Shown one piece after another: positions 10,795 through 21,666 of a stretch of DNA of 60,000 bases. Origin of the DNA: Takakia lepidozioides (lineage: Eukaryota > Streptophyta > Takakiopsida > Takakiales > Takakiaceae); contig CM060733.1 of assembly GCA_030704615.1 (NCBI GenBank), positions 18,540,001 through 18,600,000 of the forward strand. Reading direction: 5' to 3'. A model generated the notes under the pieces. That model was not told the DNA's origin and ran no database searches. It saw nothing but the letters and a program-made list of their open reading frames with translations. Each line of letters begins with the position of its first letter. The first letter of the stretch is position 1. The position numbers and the translations under genes were made by a program.

Positions 10795-11410
10795 AAGGCA
10801 GTCTGCTGGTCCACAGTCTGTTAGATGACAAGACTTCCCATTGGCATGGGCTGCATGATGGGCTCCTGGAGAGGAGTTTGCAGGATGACAGGCTGCTCGT
10901 TGGGAGACTGCTCCGTTGCAGTCTGCTTCGACGGCAGATGTCCGCATTTTCCATATTTATGACATAGAACCAAACCATAAAACGAAGGTTCCCGAAAGCA
11001 CAACAAGAAGGCAAAAATAGTGGAAGCATATGCACGATGGTGGCTGTAGTGCCGAGACAGTCCTCTCATGTTCAAGCACACGCTTCATCATCATCATGAA
11101 CATCGCGCGCAAAAGAGGAACAGTCGCGTGCATGGAAACGCCTACCGCAACATCGGACAACAAACAACCGTCAAAAGAGAGTGTCCGGGATTTGGTGGCA
11201 AGACCATTGTCATTTTCGCAGCCCTAAAAATGGAGGGCTCGGATGGGTTATGGGAATGGACGGTGGCAATCCTGTGCCGTCAGCGGACTGGATGGCAGGG
11301 GACTGGTGGGCAGACTGGAGGACTGGCAGACTGCTGGGCAGCAGATTGGCCAGCAGCGGACTGGCAGACTGGAGGGCAGCGGACTCATAGGTGGGGGACT
11401 GGCCGCAGCG
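10795..11410. repeat. CAGTCTGC / CAGCGGACTGG-rich outer segment
   Basis: Copies of GCAGTCTGCT at 10798-10930 and of GCAGACTGG / CAGCGGACTGG at 11280-11400 occur in opposite orientations. The unit matches the core in the transposase intron and the Q/T exon. No supported exon was found between 10770 and 11500. The GC-rich part near 11400-11450 precedes the possible end of the composite element. Confidence 0.55.
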
Positions 11411-11513
11411 GCGGGCGGGGTGGGGGGAGCCGGGCGTCCATGCGCGGGCCCACCGGACACATCGCACGTGCCCATTGAAGACCCTATTATCTTAAAATGA
11501 GAGGCGGTTGTGT

Positions 11514-12091
11514 ATTGAGGGGGTTTCATAAATTTTGGACTTACGGTGTGGGAGATATTGAATTTTAAGTATTTTTTATCATTAGAAATGCATAAAAAAT
11601 AGCAAACTGGGCTTTTCTGGAATTTGGGCCCTTCATTTGTCTTTGGTCATAAATTTAAATATGTATATATTGGAAAGACCTTGATAAGTAGGGGTGCATC
11701 GGGTGGTTTCATAATTTTTGGACCTACAATGTGGGAGACATTGAATTTCGAGTATTGGGTTTTCTAGATATTGACCCTTCACTTGTCTTTTGGTACACAT
11801 GGTCATGAATGTATGTGCTCAATGGCACAGACAACACTAATGTATTTTTCATTAGCACAGAAAGAAAAAGTGCAAATAAGATATGCAAAACTAGAAAATG
11901 AAATTAAGGAAGGAAAGTTACTATGATGACACAAACTCATTCATGAAGATTCTAGTATGAGAAAAAAAATGATGTATATGATTTATGAATCTATTAAACT
12001 TTATAAAATATTGTTGAATTATTTCTTGAAGATTTTTGTGGTACTATGAGGTGGGATACTAGGTGGAACTTAGTAATTCAAATGGTCTTGC

Positions 12092-12135
<44 letters not shown>

Positions 12136-12700
12136 GGGTTAGGGTTGTGAAAACTACTTTAGACATTAAGGGGTTAATGCAATGAGGATATACAATATTG
12201 GGTCTATGTCATTCTCTCTTCCACATATATATGTAATGGATACAAACTATGACACTTTTGTTCCAAATATACTTTAAAGCTCTAAGCACACAATAACATT
12301 TATAACATTTATATGAACACTTATATAATGGAGTATATGATTCAATTAAATATTATCATTGCATATTGTCCAAATTGTACAATATTATTATTGTGATTGG
12401 CATATAAGAATGAATGTAAGTGTAACAACAATATGTGCTTGTATATCAAACACCCATAGTGAAGTCCAAAGATAATTGGACTCTGAAATACTTAAATTCA
12501 CAATTGCAAAGGCTCTATAATATTGATCTATGTTTATAGTAAATGTATACATTTTTTTTTTTTTCATAATTCCATGAAGATGTTTAGGTGATGCAAGTAA
12601 GGTGAAAATTATTAGTGCATATATTCACTTTTGCCAAGCATACACAACCCGCCAACCATTGTACATTAAATTTGTGAGGTCAAGAGATATGATGTCCTCG
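11514..12700. other. AT-rich intergenic DNA with a local duplication and microsatellite
   Basis: Base composition changes sharply to AT-rich after about 11500. GGTTTCATAA-TTTTGGAC followed by TGTGGGAGA-ATTGAATTT occurs twice (from about 11520 and about 11703), a degenerate tandem duplication of about 180 bp. A (CA)n run followed by (TA)n lies at about 12092-12134. No gene is supported. Confidence 0.6.
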
Positions 12701-12816
12701 GTCAACGCGCCAAGATTGTGATGGAGCGGTGGGCATTGGGGGCTATCTTTGAATTTCTAGACCAAAGGATGGTAACTTTGTGACGCAACAGGCCATCACC
12801 TTTAACTTCAACTGAG

Positions 12817-13748
12817 CTAGTTTCCACCAAAAAGATATCCCAGGGATGACCCTCCGCCAGGAGCAGCCTGTACCTTTGTTGTTGGGCGATCCTGAACAAG
12901 AGAACACCACAAATAGTTGTTTGAATCTATGTGGAAGATCCTAACAAGCCAAAAACACCACAATGACAAGAATTTCATTCAATGCCTTAAAAGAGTTTTA
13001 TTTTTAAAATCTAATAGTATAATAATAGGATTTAAATCTAATCTCCATCTAATATTGTAATTATATGATTGTTCATTGACATAGCAATATCTACTCAAGA
13101 CTAAAATTGTGTCATTTAATATATTTGATATATTATGGAATAAAATGTACATGATGTGATCTACATCTAAAAAGAAATTGACAAAGTATTACGAATATAT
13201 TGCAAAATAAATATCATAATAATAAATAGATTAAAAAAATATATACTACATTGTCTAAGGCGCATTAGCTTTCATATATCTGAAGTGTCTTGTTGAATGG
13301 CAATGCTAGTTATTTAATCTTTGTTTACAAAATAACAGTTTTTGTAGATTTTGTTTTTGATAGACTCCAACTTGATGGTTGTCAGTGATCACTTCTTATG
13401 TTAGTGTCAAAAATTTGTTTTCAAATTCATGCATGTAGCACTAACCGTAATAAAATTGCCTGAATTTTGACCATTAGCGCGGTGGTAATTGTTGGAATTC
13501 CTTCCCATTCTTATTGGCCCCATATTCAGGGATGTTCCACTATCATCTATTTTTTCTGCAAGAGGTTTGTCATGAACTGGGACATTCCTCACAAAACCTG
13601 TGGAGGGAGGATGGTCATGAACAACGGCTTGGGGGGGTTCATCTTGAACTGGAGCCCTATTGTTGGGTTTGGGACGTGGAGGATCACTACCTCCAAATAA
13701 ATACCCCAAAGAACTTTGTCCTCCACCGCTGCTTATACCACGTCCCAT
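12817..13748 (-). CDS. SPR1-like: SPIRAL1-like microtubule-associated protein
   Basis: Two exons give an uninterrupted 125-residue protein. Exon 1 is 13748-13446 (303 nt, ATG at 13748). The intron 13445-12892 has a GTTAGT donor and a CAG acceptor. Exon 2 is 12891-12817 (75 nt including TAG). The N-terminus MGRGISSGGGQSSLGYLFGG and the C-terminal repeat APGGGSSLGYLFGGN are the paired signature motifs of the SPIRAL1 family, and NNYHRANGQNSGNFIT precedes the splice junction as in plant homologues. The family comprises small plant proteins that bind growing microtubule ends and control directional cell expansion. The middle region is Pro/Asp-rich and variable. Length is close to the usual 100-130 residues. 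The frame is intact, unlike most ORFs nearby, so this is probably a functional gene in an AT-rich island between transposons. Confidence 0.9.
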
Positions 13749-14416
13749 TTTGTGTTTGAGTTATATTTTTTGCAAACAATATAGGATAGACTCCACTTCT
13801 AATATTTAAATGCTCAAGAATTTGAAACAAATTAAAGACACAATTTTTTGAAGTTTCTCAGGTGAGTCTAGCTTCCTATCCAACTTGGAATTATGTAAAT
13901 TAGTCGTTTTAATCATTAATTTGGATGCGTGTGACTCTTGTTTCATGACAATATTATATCTCGCTGCTAAAAACCAGAAAATCCTCTCATGGAAGGAAGG
14001 AACCAACTATTGCATTTACAAGAGGTGGAAGGTAGTTATAACAAACTATTCAAATTATATATTTAATAATTAGTTTATTCAAAGATTCAAAATTATCATT
14101 TATTATATCAAACATTCATCTCAAATGGATGAATAATACTTATATCTATAGTTAAATTGTGTTATTTGGTTTTGATTACGGTGGGAAATAGGGGCTAGAT
14201 TCGTACCACAAGAGCTTTGACAATTATTTTGTACATTTGGAACTAAGACTTCAACCATTATGTATGTATTTATTTATTTAAATGAAAGGGGAGGTATATA
14301 TTTGCATATCAATATCTTACAACTCATATAATGTGAAATAGCAGTTAATATTACAAATATTAATTAGACTTCAATTTTAATTCTCTGAGTTAGCAAATGA
14401 TGAATTAACTGCAGAC
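13749..14416. other. AT-rich upstream region, no gene seen
   Basis: This segment lies upstream of the SPIRAL1-like start and should hold its promoter and 5' UTR. It is strongly AT-rich with no ORF I would support. No specific element was assigned. Confidence 0.5.
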
Positions 14417-15955
14417 ATGGGGCAAGGCTCTGATACGGCCAGAGGGGAAGATTCAGACCCTGTTAGGGTTCAGCAGGAAGAAGAACGAACTGGTGACAAC
14501 AGCACCATGGAAGTAGAGTGGATACAGGTTGATTTGTCGAGCCTGAGACCACTAGGCAAGGCATCAGAAGGCCCAAACGAGGAACACTGTGCAAGATCTG
14601 TAATGACTTGAGATACAATCGTCACACACTAACCCAACATAGGTCTTGGCAAACTCTCAGCAATGCTGAAACAATCACGAAGGCAAAGGAAGAGGCACAG
14701 CCTCATGGGAAGATGTATGGAGTACCTTTTTGCAGCGATCTTGATGAGTATGTGGAAGGAGGAGAAACTGATCCACTGCCAAGCACGGAGTACATGATGC
14801 AACCAACAGCACGGGTGTCATGTCAATTCACTGATACTGAGCTGGAGGCACTCAATGAACTAGACGAGATGTACCATAAGTGGTCATACTCAAAGAAGAT
14901 TGCAGCAGCACCCCACATCAACATGTTGACACGGGGAAGTGCGAAGAAGGCCAAATTGGGAGATGGAATGCCTATTTTGCAAAAATCCAAACAAAAGATT
15001 AATGATTTAAGTCAAGAACATGGATTTGGTGGAAAGGAGCACGTTGGCATGGACAATATCTACAGCAACTAGAGATATTCATGGAAGGATTTGACAAGAG
15101 CGAAGAAGAGGCTAGAACCCAGAGTCTAGATGCATTCATCGAAGACTGGGCAGACCAATAGATAAAAGAAGATGGAGAGTGAGCTAAGTGAGAAAATTGA
15201 GCAGGAAAGGGTGAGACCTTTGACAAAGAGAGAACAACTGGAGCTCATTCAAAGGGCAGAGGACGAACATGACAAAGCAGAAGGTGATGAAAGAGAATAC
15301 ACACCAACTGTTCATGAAGAGACAACACCAGACATCCTGAACGACGTTCAAGTAATGCCTTACCTTACGTTTGGCTCTGTCAACGAGTACCTTGACCTAA
15401 ATGAAAGAAAACGGGTGTTGAAGAGAGCCAGAGGCTATGTATAATGGGAAGGCAAAATTTTATACAAGGGCAAGCACGTACTTGAAAAGAAGGAACGATT
15501 GGGTATCATAGAGAGGATCCACCAAACTTTGGGTCACTTTGGGGTACACAGAACTCAAGTTGAAGTGTGCAAGCGCTTCTTCTGGCATAACCGCACTCAG
15601 GAGATAAGAGACACATTGAAGAAGTGCCTACCCTGTCAACAAGGGAAAACACTGGGAAGCCTTAGGTCTGGAGCAAAGAGGTTGAAAACCGCACCAGCAG
15701 CTTACCTGTTTTACAAAACCATATTTGACATTTACAGAGCTGGTATTACCGGAGACAAATGAGAGCAACAAATATGTGCTTATGGCTATTGATCCCAATT
15801 CTAAACGAATGATAGCAGCACCGGTGAGTGACAACTCAGCAATGATGGCAGGGCCGAGATTCCTGGAGAAGAAAGTTATAGTCCGCTCTGGAGCACCGAA
15901 GATAGTGCTTACAGATCAAGGCACTGAATGGGGCAACCTACACCAACGCTTCAAA
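14417..15955 (+). pseudogene. Integrase-bearing transposon fragment
   Basis: Successive frames encode a possible C2H2-like finger (CKICNDLRYNRHTLTQH, near 14595-14645), acidic unassigned sequence (14608-15444), then a clear integrase zinc-binding domain: HQTLGHFGVHRTQ...CLPCQQ at about 15520-15640 (HHCC). The start of the catalytic core follows, with VLMAIDPNSKRM and LTDQGTEW, the latter carrying a core Asp at about 15910. Frame changes near 15444 and 15760 and a poly-T insertion at 15976 break it before the catalytic Glu. It resembles Ty3/Gypsy-type or Ginger-type integrases, but too little is left to choose. No reverse transcriptase is seen nearby. Confidence 0.65.
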
Positions 15956-15975
15956 CCAAGCCCTAGTCCTTCGGG

Positions 15976-16105
15976 TTTTTTTTTTTTTTTTTTGGGAAGG
16001 CCCGAGAGAGGCCGAATTTTATTTTTCAAGAAGGATGAGGAAAAAATAACCTCAAATACAAGCCGTGAAGGCAGAGGAAGGGGACTCCGCCCTGGCTTCT
16101 TGATT
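15976..16105 (-). mobile_element. 3' end of a poly(A) retroposon (copy 1)
   Basis: On the minus strand the sequence ends with AATAAA, then a GGCC-rich stretch, then an 18-base A run (T run at 15976-15993 on plus). The body next to it (GGTTATTTTTTCCTC...) recurs at 35707-35772 with the same order of motifs, so this is a dispersed family ending in poly(A). It interrupts the integrase fragment. Confidence 0.55.
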
Positions 16106-16245
16106 TTGAAAAAACCTTTGACAAGGTCGACTAATATTTCCTTTTGATTGTCTTAAGGAAAACAGTTGTCCCTGAGGGTTTCTGCCAATAGGTGGAAATT
16201 CTCTTCTTTGATTCCTCTTGTACGGTAAAAATCAATGGGCGCCTC
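16106..16245 (+). pseudogene. LINE reverse transcriptase remnant
   Basis: One plus-strand frame reads LDFEKTFDKVD, stop, YFLLIVLRKTVVPEGF, stop, then SSCTVKINGRLS. This matches the conserved LINE RT block with an FDxV core followed by VLRKxGxPxxF and NG. Two stops make it a remnant. No continuation with the YxDD motif was found downstream. Confidence 0.65.
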
Positions 16246-16609
16246 TCATTATAGAGTAATAGCATCTTAGGGTAATAATCCATAAACGCCTCTAGTTTTA
16301 GATTAATAGTGTTTTGAATTCACACGCTTAAGGCCCATTGGCCCCGCTAGGTACAAAGAAAGGCTCACCGGTATCGTGCCTGGCCCAGGATATGCCGCCG
16401 CCATCCCGCGGCGCCAAACCTTCCTTACTGAAGCCTTATCCCTGCGGTAGACCCTCATAACCAAGGGTTTGCCGCCTTATCCCTACGGTAGACGGTAGAC
16501 CCCCCTTACCCCGCATAATCTGTCATGAGACTTAGAGTTTTTTTTTAGTTTCTCCAATTCCAAAAGTTCTTATAAAATGTGACATATTGCAGACTCCCTG
16601 AGAATTAAC
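16246..16609. other. Decayed repeat sequence, no gene seen
   Basis: The stretch contains short internal duplications such as CCTTATCCCT(G/A)CGGTAGAC at about 16435 and 16478, and GC-rich patches. No coding signal is supported. It separates the LINE remnant from the hAT MITE. Confidence 0.45.
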
Positions 16610-17167
16610 GAGTGTTGTACTGATATGTCCGTTTGGCATACCAGACTGGTCCTGGTAGGTCCAACTTGGCTGTTGGGTCGACCAACTGATAGGGCCCAAT
16701 GTAGATTAAGACTGGCCAGGGTAGGTTATAGGATGGGTATGGGTACTTCCAATTTTGAGATACCCTTAGGCATGGGTATGGCAAAAACTCTAATGACATA
16801 CTGGGGCAACATATACACAAAAGGTAAAAACAAAATTGCAATCACAAAGCTGATCAGCTAAACCTTTTGCGCCTCCCCACCTCAAAGATCCAGCCGCAAA
16901 AATGATAGCAAACACAACATGGCGCACCCTACTACCCCTCCCATCTAGTAACACTCCACCCGAGTACTATTCACAATCACAGTATGGCTCCGCCAGCTAC
17001 TGTGATTGGTATGGTATCAATTTGGGTATGTTAGGAACCCTGAACCCTAAGTTCTACACACTCCCGGATATAGGCTGTATGACATACCAGCCGGGTTGGT
17101 TTTGGCATACCCTTATCTATACCCTTGCACATACCCCGACCCACTAGCACATACCAGTTCAACACTG
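16610..17167. mobile_element. Non-autonomous hAT element (MITE)
   Basis: The element is bounded by an 8-bp direct repeat GAATTAAC at 16602-16609 and 17168-17175, the target-duplication length of hAT transposons. Its ends are inverted repeats: AGTGTTGTACTGATATGT on the left and, in reverse complement, AGTGTTGAACTGGTATGT on the right. The right terminus is CAGTGTTG as in hAT ends; the left first base is G. The interior is rich in TGGGTATG/CATACCC motifs and has no transposase ORF. Confidence 0.88.
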
Positions 17168-17175
17168 GAATTAAC

Positions 17176-19600
17176 CCCCGGACCAACTCATCACCATTGA
17201 TTACGACTTACCACCATGCTACCCAGTGCCCAGTGCTTGCTTGTCAACCTTGACATGAATACTTTTGGACAAGAACTAAAAATGCATTTAAACTCTAACA
17301 AACCAACCAAATTGAGTGTCTTCTTTTGACAAGTGGCCAGTAGGGTCGTAAAAATGGGGCAATATCTGAACTTCCAAGATGTTATTCTTTTGTAGCCACT
17401 ACTCACTAGGAACTACTGAGTCTCTAGAACATCAATGTCTTATTACTGCCAAGCTCCCCAGTTGATTTGGCCAATGGTGCAAGATTTTATCAACCTAGGA
17501 CAATATACCAGTTGTCCTTCGCTTGAACTATAACAAGAGAGGAAAAACGATGGCAATATTATACTGTCTAGTGGTCGAGACATTGAGAGGTGCCATTTCT
17601 TTGGCTTTTTTGGAAAGCTTGTTGCACATGGACCTTGGATAATAATGCTAATATTTCGGCTACTGCTTTGTTTACACATGTTTTTTTTTTAATCTTACCA
17701 TTGATGCTAAAAAAACATGGGCAAAATTGTGTGCAGACGTCGAGAAGACTCCAAAATGTCTCATTGTTACCTTCAGAGTAGGCCTCATACACAGCTGCAA
17801 TATTGAGGTTCATACATATACTAGCTAGAGCAATAATTCCACTACAATGGCAGCACCGTAGGACCCTCCTCTTCGGCATTCCCAGAATTAACAAATCTTA
17901 GATCAATTTGAAACATATCAAAGTGGCCACTAAAACTAGACTACATTATCATATAAGATCACAGTTTCAATTGAATAATTCTTAGCGAGGTTCAATGGCA
18001 GGCCGGCCCTCTTCTGGCTTTTGCTTCCACCTTTGCTAAACTCTCTATCACTTGGGGTTGTTGGTGGTTCTGTTCCTTCATATTTCTTTTTGCTACGCTG
18101 GGTATTTTTGGACCTGCCATTGGGATCTTTGCATGCTTCTCCAGTTCTCACTCGTGGCAACGCACGAGCATGAACATCTAGCAATGCACACATCCAACAC
18201 ATTGAGCTTTGTTGAGCACACTTTTGTACACCAGGTTGTACATACGAAAAAGGACCCATACACCAAACTCAAGGTGAGGCAACACCCCCACGTGGCGGAC
18301 TGCCACGGGGTGCCCTGATTACAAAGGATCTCAAGCGTCAATGCAGCAACGACCTAGATCATGCCAGGCTCCACTAGGGTTATCTCAAGGCTGGGTATGA
18401 GTTAGGGATATAACGGCCATGCGTCGGCGTATAGTAATGACCCTGGATGAATGTCTGACATGAATGGATGAAAAGGGGCATTGAGGGCTAGGAGAACATG
18501 CGCCATCACAGAGTGTGATCAGTAGAGAGACATAAACAAAAGCAGCTAGATTTGCAAATGGGATACTTCAAATCATTCGATGACTGAATTGTAATAATTC
18601 TCAAAGATGTTCTTTTTAGAGAGAGAAAAAATAGAAAAATTAAAAGAATTAAAAGGTATGAGAATTCACTTAGGGATATAATCAAGATATCACTCTTAGA
18701 TAGGGAAGTCGTACTAAAATTACCTAAATGCATGAACCATGTCGAGCTATCGAATTGATGCCAATTAGTCATTGTATGGCCATTCGTCATTATGTTCATT
18801 ATTCACATAATCAGGAGCCGTTAAACATAATTCCTATTCCCTAGCTCCATTATTTAAATCATGCATCTAGCTATTATTCATCCATCCAATAACTACGGAC
18901 GCTTGCGAATATTTGCAGCAAATGAGGATATCCAAATGACAACATGGGGGTGGATTCACATGTTGGTTCGGGAGTTGCTAGGAAAGAAGTGGCATGTTGA
19001 AAGGAGCCCCAAGACAATGAGAACCCCCTCCTCACCAACTGTCCCATGTGGAGAAAATTGGGGTTCACCCTCTAAGTGGGCAAATGTACAAGAAACTCAA
19101 AAGAGTCATCAACTCCTAATTTGTAGAGAGCTCCGAACATCTGGCCACCAATCAATCGGTTCAGGGTAAAAAGAGGTCAGCCCTATCTGGTGATTTGTCC
19201 ATTGCCTTTGGGAAGGCTCTGCAAATTCATAACTTTCCACCTGAAGGTGAACGAAGGATGCGTGTCTGACCTATCTTATTCAAGGGCAAATTAGGAATGA
19301 CAAAAAAATCCTTTGTGGGAGGAAGACTGATTCACAGTGTGCTTTATTCTTAGTGTAATATTTTTGCCACCCCAAATCAAACCTGGACAAAAGGGATTGC
19401 AAGGAGGATTGTCATGGAGCAGCAATCCATAAGCTTGGTAAAATCCTTGCCTCAAAGTGCATCATTGTTTGTCAGTTGAAGGGAGGTTGGGAGGATGCTG
19501 AATGGATTCACTTTTGGGAGGTGGAGCAAGCAGACAATTTTGCATGCATTACTCTGGCCCTTATTGAGCTCAAAGAAGGTGTCATGAGTAAGTCTAGAAG
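17176..19600. other. Unassigned region with small ORFs
   Basis: No gene is supported. The minus strand at 18160-17936 encodes a basic stretch (RSKNTQRSKKKYEGTEPP) that could be an exon or a transposon remnant. The minus strand at 17894-17568 has a cysteine-containing frame of unknown nature. The plus strand at 18861-19590 has broken frames resembling ancient coding repeats. Confidence 0.4.
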
Positions 19601-19661
19601 TAAGTTCCAATAGAGGAATTATGGGCGATAAATTCCAAAAAAATCGCCTAGTAGTGGAAGA

Positions 19662-20760
19662 TCAGGTGCCTAATCGTGGACCCGTTAGACTTGTGATGAG
19701 GCTATGTTTACTCTCAGAGAGAGAGAAGACTCCGGCCGTAGCCGGCGTAACTAAGAGCCACTTCGCCTTGCGGCTACTGCCCCCTTCGGGGGTGGGCCCT
19801 ATAAAAGGAAGGGTGTCCTGTGGGACACCAGGTAACCGAGGAGAGAGAGGGAGGGGGGTTGCTATGAACCCCCTGTTCCCAGGGGGGACCCAGGGTGCAC
19901 TAGAAGGGCTAGCTTCGAGTTGGCGTTTGTTGGTGATAATGGCTGTAAGGGAGCGGAGTGCTGTAAGATGGATTGCTTTGAAGCATTGATGGATTGGGAA
20001 AATGGGTGTTTTGAAGTTATCATGTAAATCATTGATACTGGCGTTGTGTATGCCGCCCCGGGTTCCGGCAGTGACGACTGTGAGGGGGCCAGTCTTCCAT
20101 CCTTGTCGACAAATTGCAAGAATGAGTGGGGCATATTTTTGTCGTTTTAAAAAAGATTGAATCGTTGGGGTATCGATCGTGGTAGAATGTAAACTCAATA
20201 AAGTGGATGATGAACTGTGGGGATGGTGAGGTAGGTGATGAGGCATTAACGGGTAGTCCCTGGATGCATAGCCGGGTAGGGCATGAGCAGGGTGCTCGTG
20301 TGCATGTGCATGGTAAAAGTCATGGCGGCACAGTGTGATCTGGTGGCCTCCCTTGGAAGATACTGGGTGAACCATCGGGTTTCGGCGCGTTTTGTGAATA
20401 GTTTGTGGAGATGCCAGACTGCTTGGTTGTGTCGAGTGATATGAAGACCATGGATGACCAGATGCGTGCATTGGCTCAGGATGTGCGACCAGGTATCACG
20501 TGCATTGTGGGTTGTGGAGCACAGTGGGCAGTAAGGTGATGGAAAAAAATGTGGCTAGAAAATGTATTGGGCATATCTAAATTTGAGTGTCTGGCATATT
20601 TGTGCGTCAGCGGTAGCTTTGGTTTGCCATAAGTGGTTCGAGAGTTTGTGGTGTAGTACTTCGGATTGGGTCCATTTTTAAATATGTACTTTGGTATGAC
20701 TGATAGAGGCTGCAGCTTGTTTGTTTGCTTCACGAGTGAGGGCTTTACGGCTTTAGTTTA
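19662..20760 (-). pseudogene. LINE ORF2 C-terminal fragment with zinc knuckle
   Basis: On the minus strand a frame near 20535-20390 reads CPLCSTTHNARDTWSHILSQC and then IHGLHITRHNQAVWHLHKLF. This is the Cys/His knuckle and RHN motif found after the RT/RNase H region of many plant LINEs. Upstream, SNHLWQTKATADAQICQTLKFRYAQ matches the linker region. Downstream, a 269-residue open frame (20471-19662) covers the C-terminal part, overlapping the knuckle in another frame. Frame changes and stops (for example near 20690) show it is not functional. It is 5' truncated close to the SINE at 20829. Confidence 0.6.
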
Positions 20761-20828
20761 GTCATTGCAAGAGGTTTAGGCTACTTCAAGGCAAGCTCAG
20801 TGGCCCTTTTTCCTTCATGAGAATCCGA

Positions 20829-20878
20829 GATACACGGTAGCTTAGTTGGATAGAGCACTATGTTCCACCCATGTGATT
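20829..20878 (+). mobile_element. tRNA-derived SINE, left part (split by retrotransposon)
   Basis: TAGCTTAGTTGGATAGAGC matches a tRNA A box and D arm. The sequence stops at ATGTGATT and continues at 33320 with TGATTCTGG and TTTCAAATCCTGCTACC (T-arm/B box). Joined, the halves form a tRNA-like head. A second copy of the same family lies at 36110-36248 on the minus strand and supports the reconstruction. Confidence 0.8.
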
Positions 20879-21320
20879 GTCGTGCGCATACATATCGCTA
20901 CACAACTACATCGCTGTCCAAACCACACCACACATATATGCACAATAAAGTAGTCTACCACAATGATAACCAAACTAGATAAGGACACACACTCTCAACA
21001 CAAGAAATATGCAATCCCTCAACATCACTCTTTAAGATAATAGTCGAGCCAGGGGCACCCCAAGCTATGGGGACTCCACCCCACAACAACCTACACTCCC
21101 ATCATAAGCACACTCAGATCTGAAGAATGCAGGAGCTCGGTCGCGCAGGCTCAACTCGAGAGAGATGAGCTGCGCGACTGCCGCTCTCGTGAAGATAAGA
21201 CGGACCAGGTGTCAAACTAAACTTGACACCTGATTTAACACTTGACCTAAATCCAAGTGTTAAATACAAATAACTAGTTTTATTCTAGCTGTTTTCACAC
21301 TGTGCTTATTTAACTTGACA
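20878..21320 (-). repeat. 3' LTR, 443 bp
   Basis: The plus strand starts TGTCGTGC and ends CTTGACA, giving TGTC...GACA termini. It consists of an 86-bp part (20878-20963) and a 357-bp core (20964-21320) that is repeated at 32963-33319 with one substitution (T at 21284, G at 33283). The outer end abuts the target-site duplication. Confidence 0.85.
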
Positions 21321-21322
21321 GC

Positions 21323-21420
21323 TGTCGTGCGCATACATATCGCTACACAACTACATCGCTGTCCAAACCACACCACACATATATGCACAATAAAGTAGTC
21401 TACCACAATCGCCCCCCTAG
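21323..21420 (-). repeat. Extra 86-bp LTR piece and G-rich tract upstream of the 3' LTR
   Basis: Positions 21323-21408 are an exact copy of the outer 86 bp of the LTR (20878-20963), separated from the full LTR by the two bases GC. On the minus strand it is directly preceded by CTAGGGGGGCGA (21420-21409), which resembles a polypurine tract. The arrangement looks like a truncated LTR joined to a complete one, as at an LTR-LTR junction. Confidence 0.75.
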
Positions 21421-21666
21421 CTGGTGGATAGGTCCCTCTACCTCCAGATAGCTACAAGATGTAATAGCCACAGCCGTACTAAGTCCTCTATCACTGTCTT
21501 TATCGTGCTCAAACTCTATAACCAAGAGGCCGGGTACAAGAGTAGCCCCATCGTTAGTCGCCGTCTTGCAATCTGTGAACTTGAGCCAAGATCTCGTGTG
21601 TTCAAGGTCTCCTAGTAGCTGGGCCTTGCGTTTCTTGTTAGCCTTCCATGGTTGTATCCACTCCCA

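Larger units (their letters stand above)
3195..11527. mobile_element. Putative composite MULE carrying transposase and Ulp1-like gene
   Basis: A MULE transposase gene (plus) and a multi-exon gene ending in a Ulp1-like domain (minus) lie tail to tail and share the same unusual CRGACT/AGTCYG-rich sequence. The outer ends show a weak inverted similarity: GAAACACCCCCATGATACAC at 3196 and, in reverse complement, GAAACCCCCTCAATACACAA ending at 11527. No convincing 9-bp target duplication was seen, and the right end overlaps a local duplication, so the boundaries are tentative. Mutator-like elements with a second Ulp1-like gene (Kaonashi type) are known in plants, which is the basis for grouping these genes. 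Confidence 0.4.

Noticed and set aside
12093-12135. CRISPR-like or regulatory array
   Set aside because: It is a plain CA/TA dinucleotide microsatellite.
20878-21408. A miniature TRIM element with 86-bp LTRs flanking a 357-bp interior
   Set aside because: The target duplication embraces the whole 20878-33319 unit and the 357-bp part is itself terminally repeated, so it is LTR sequence.
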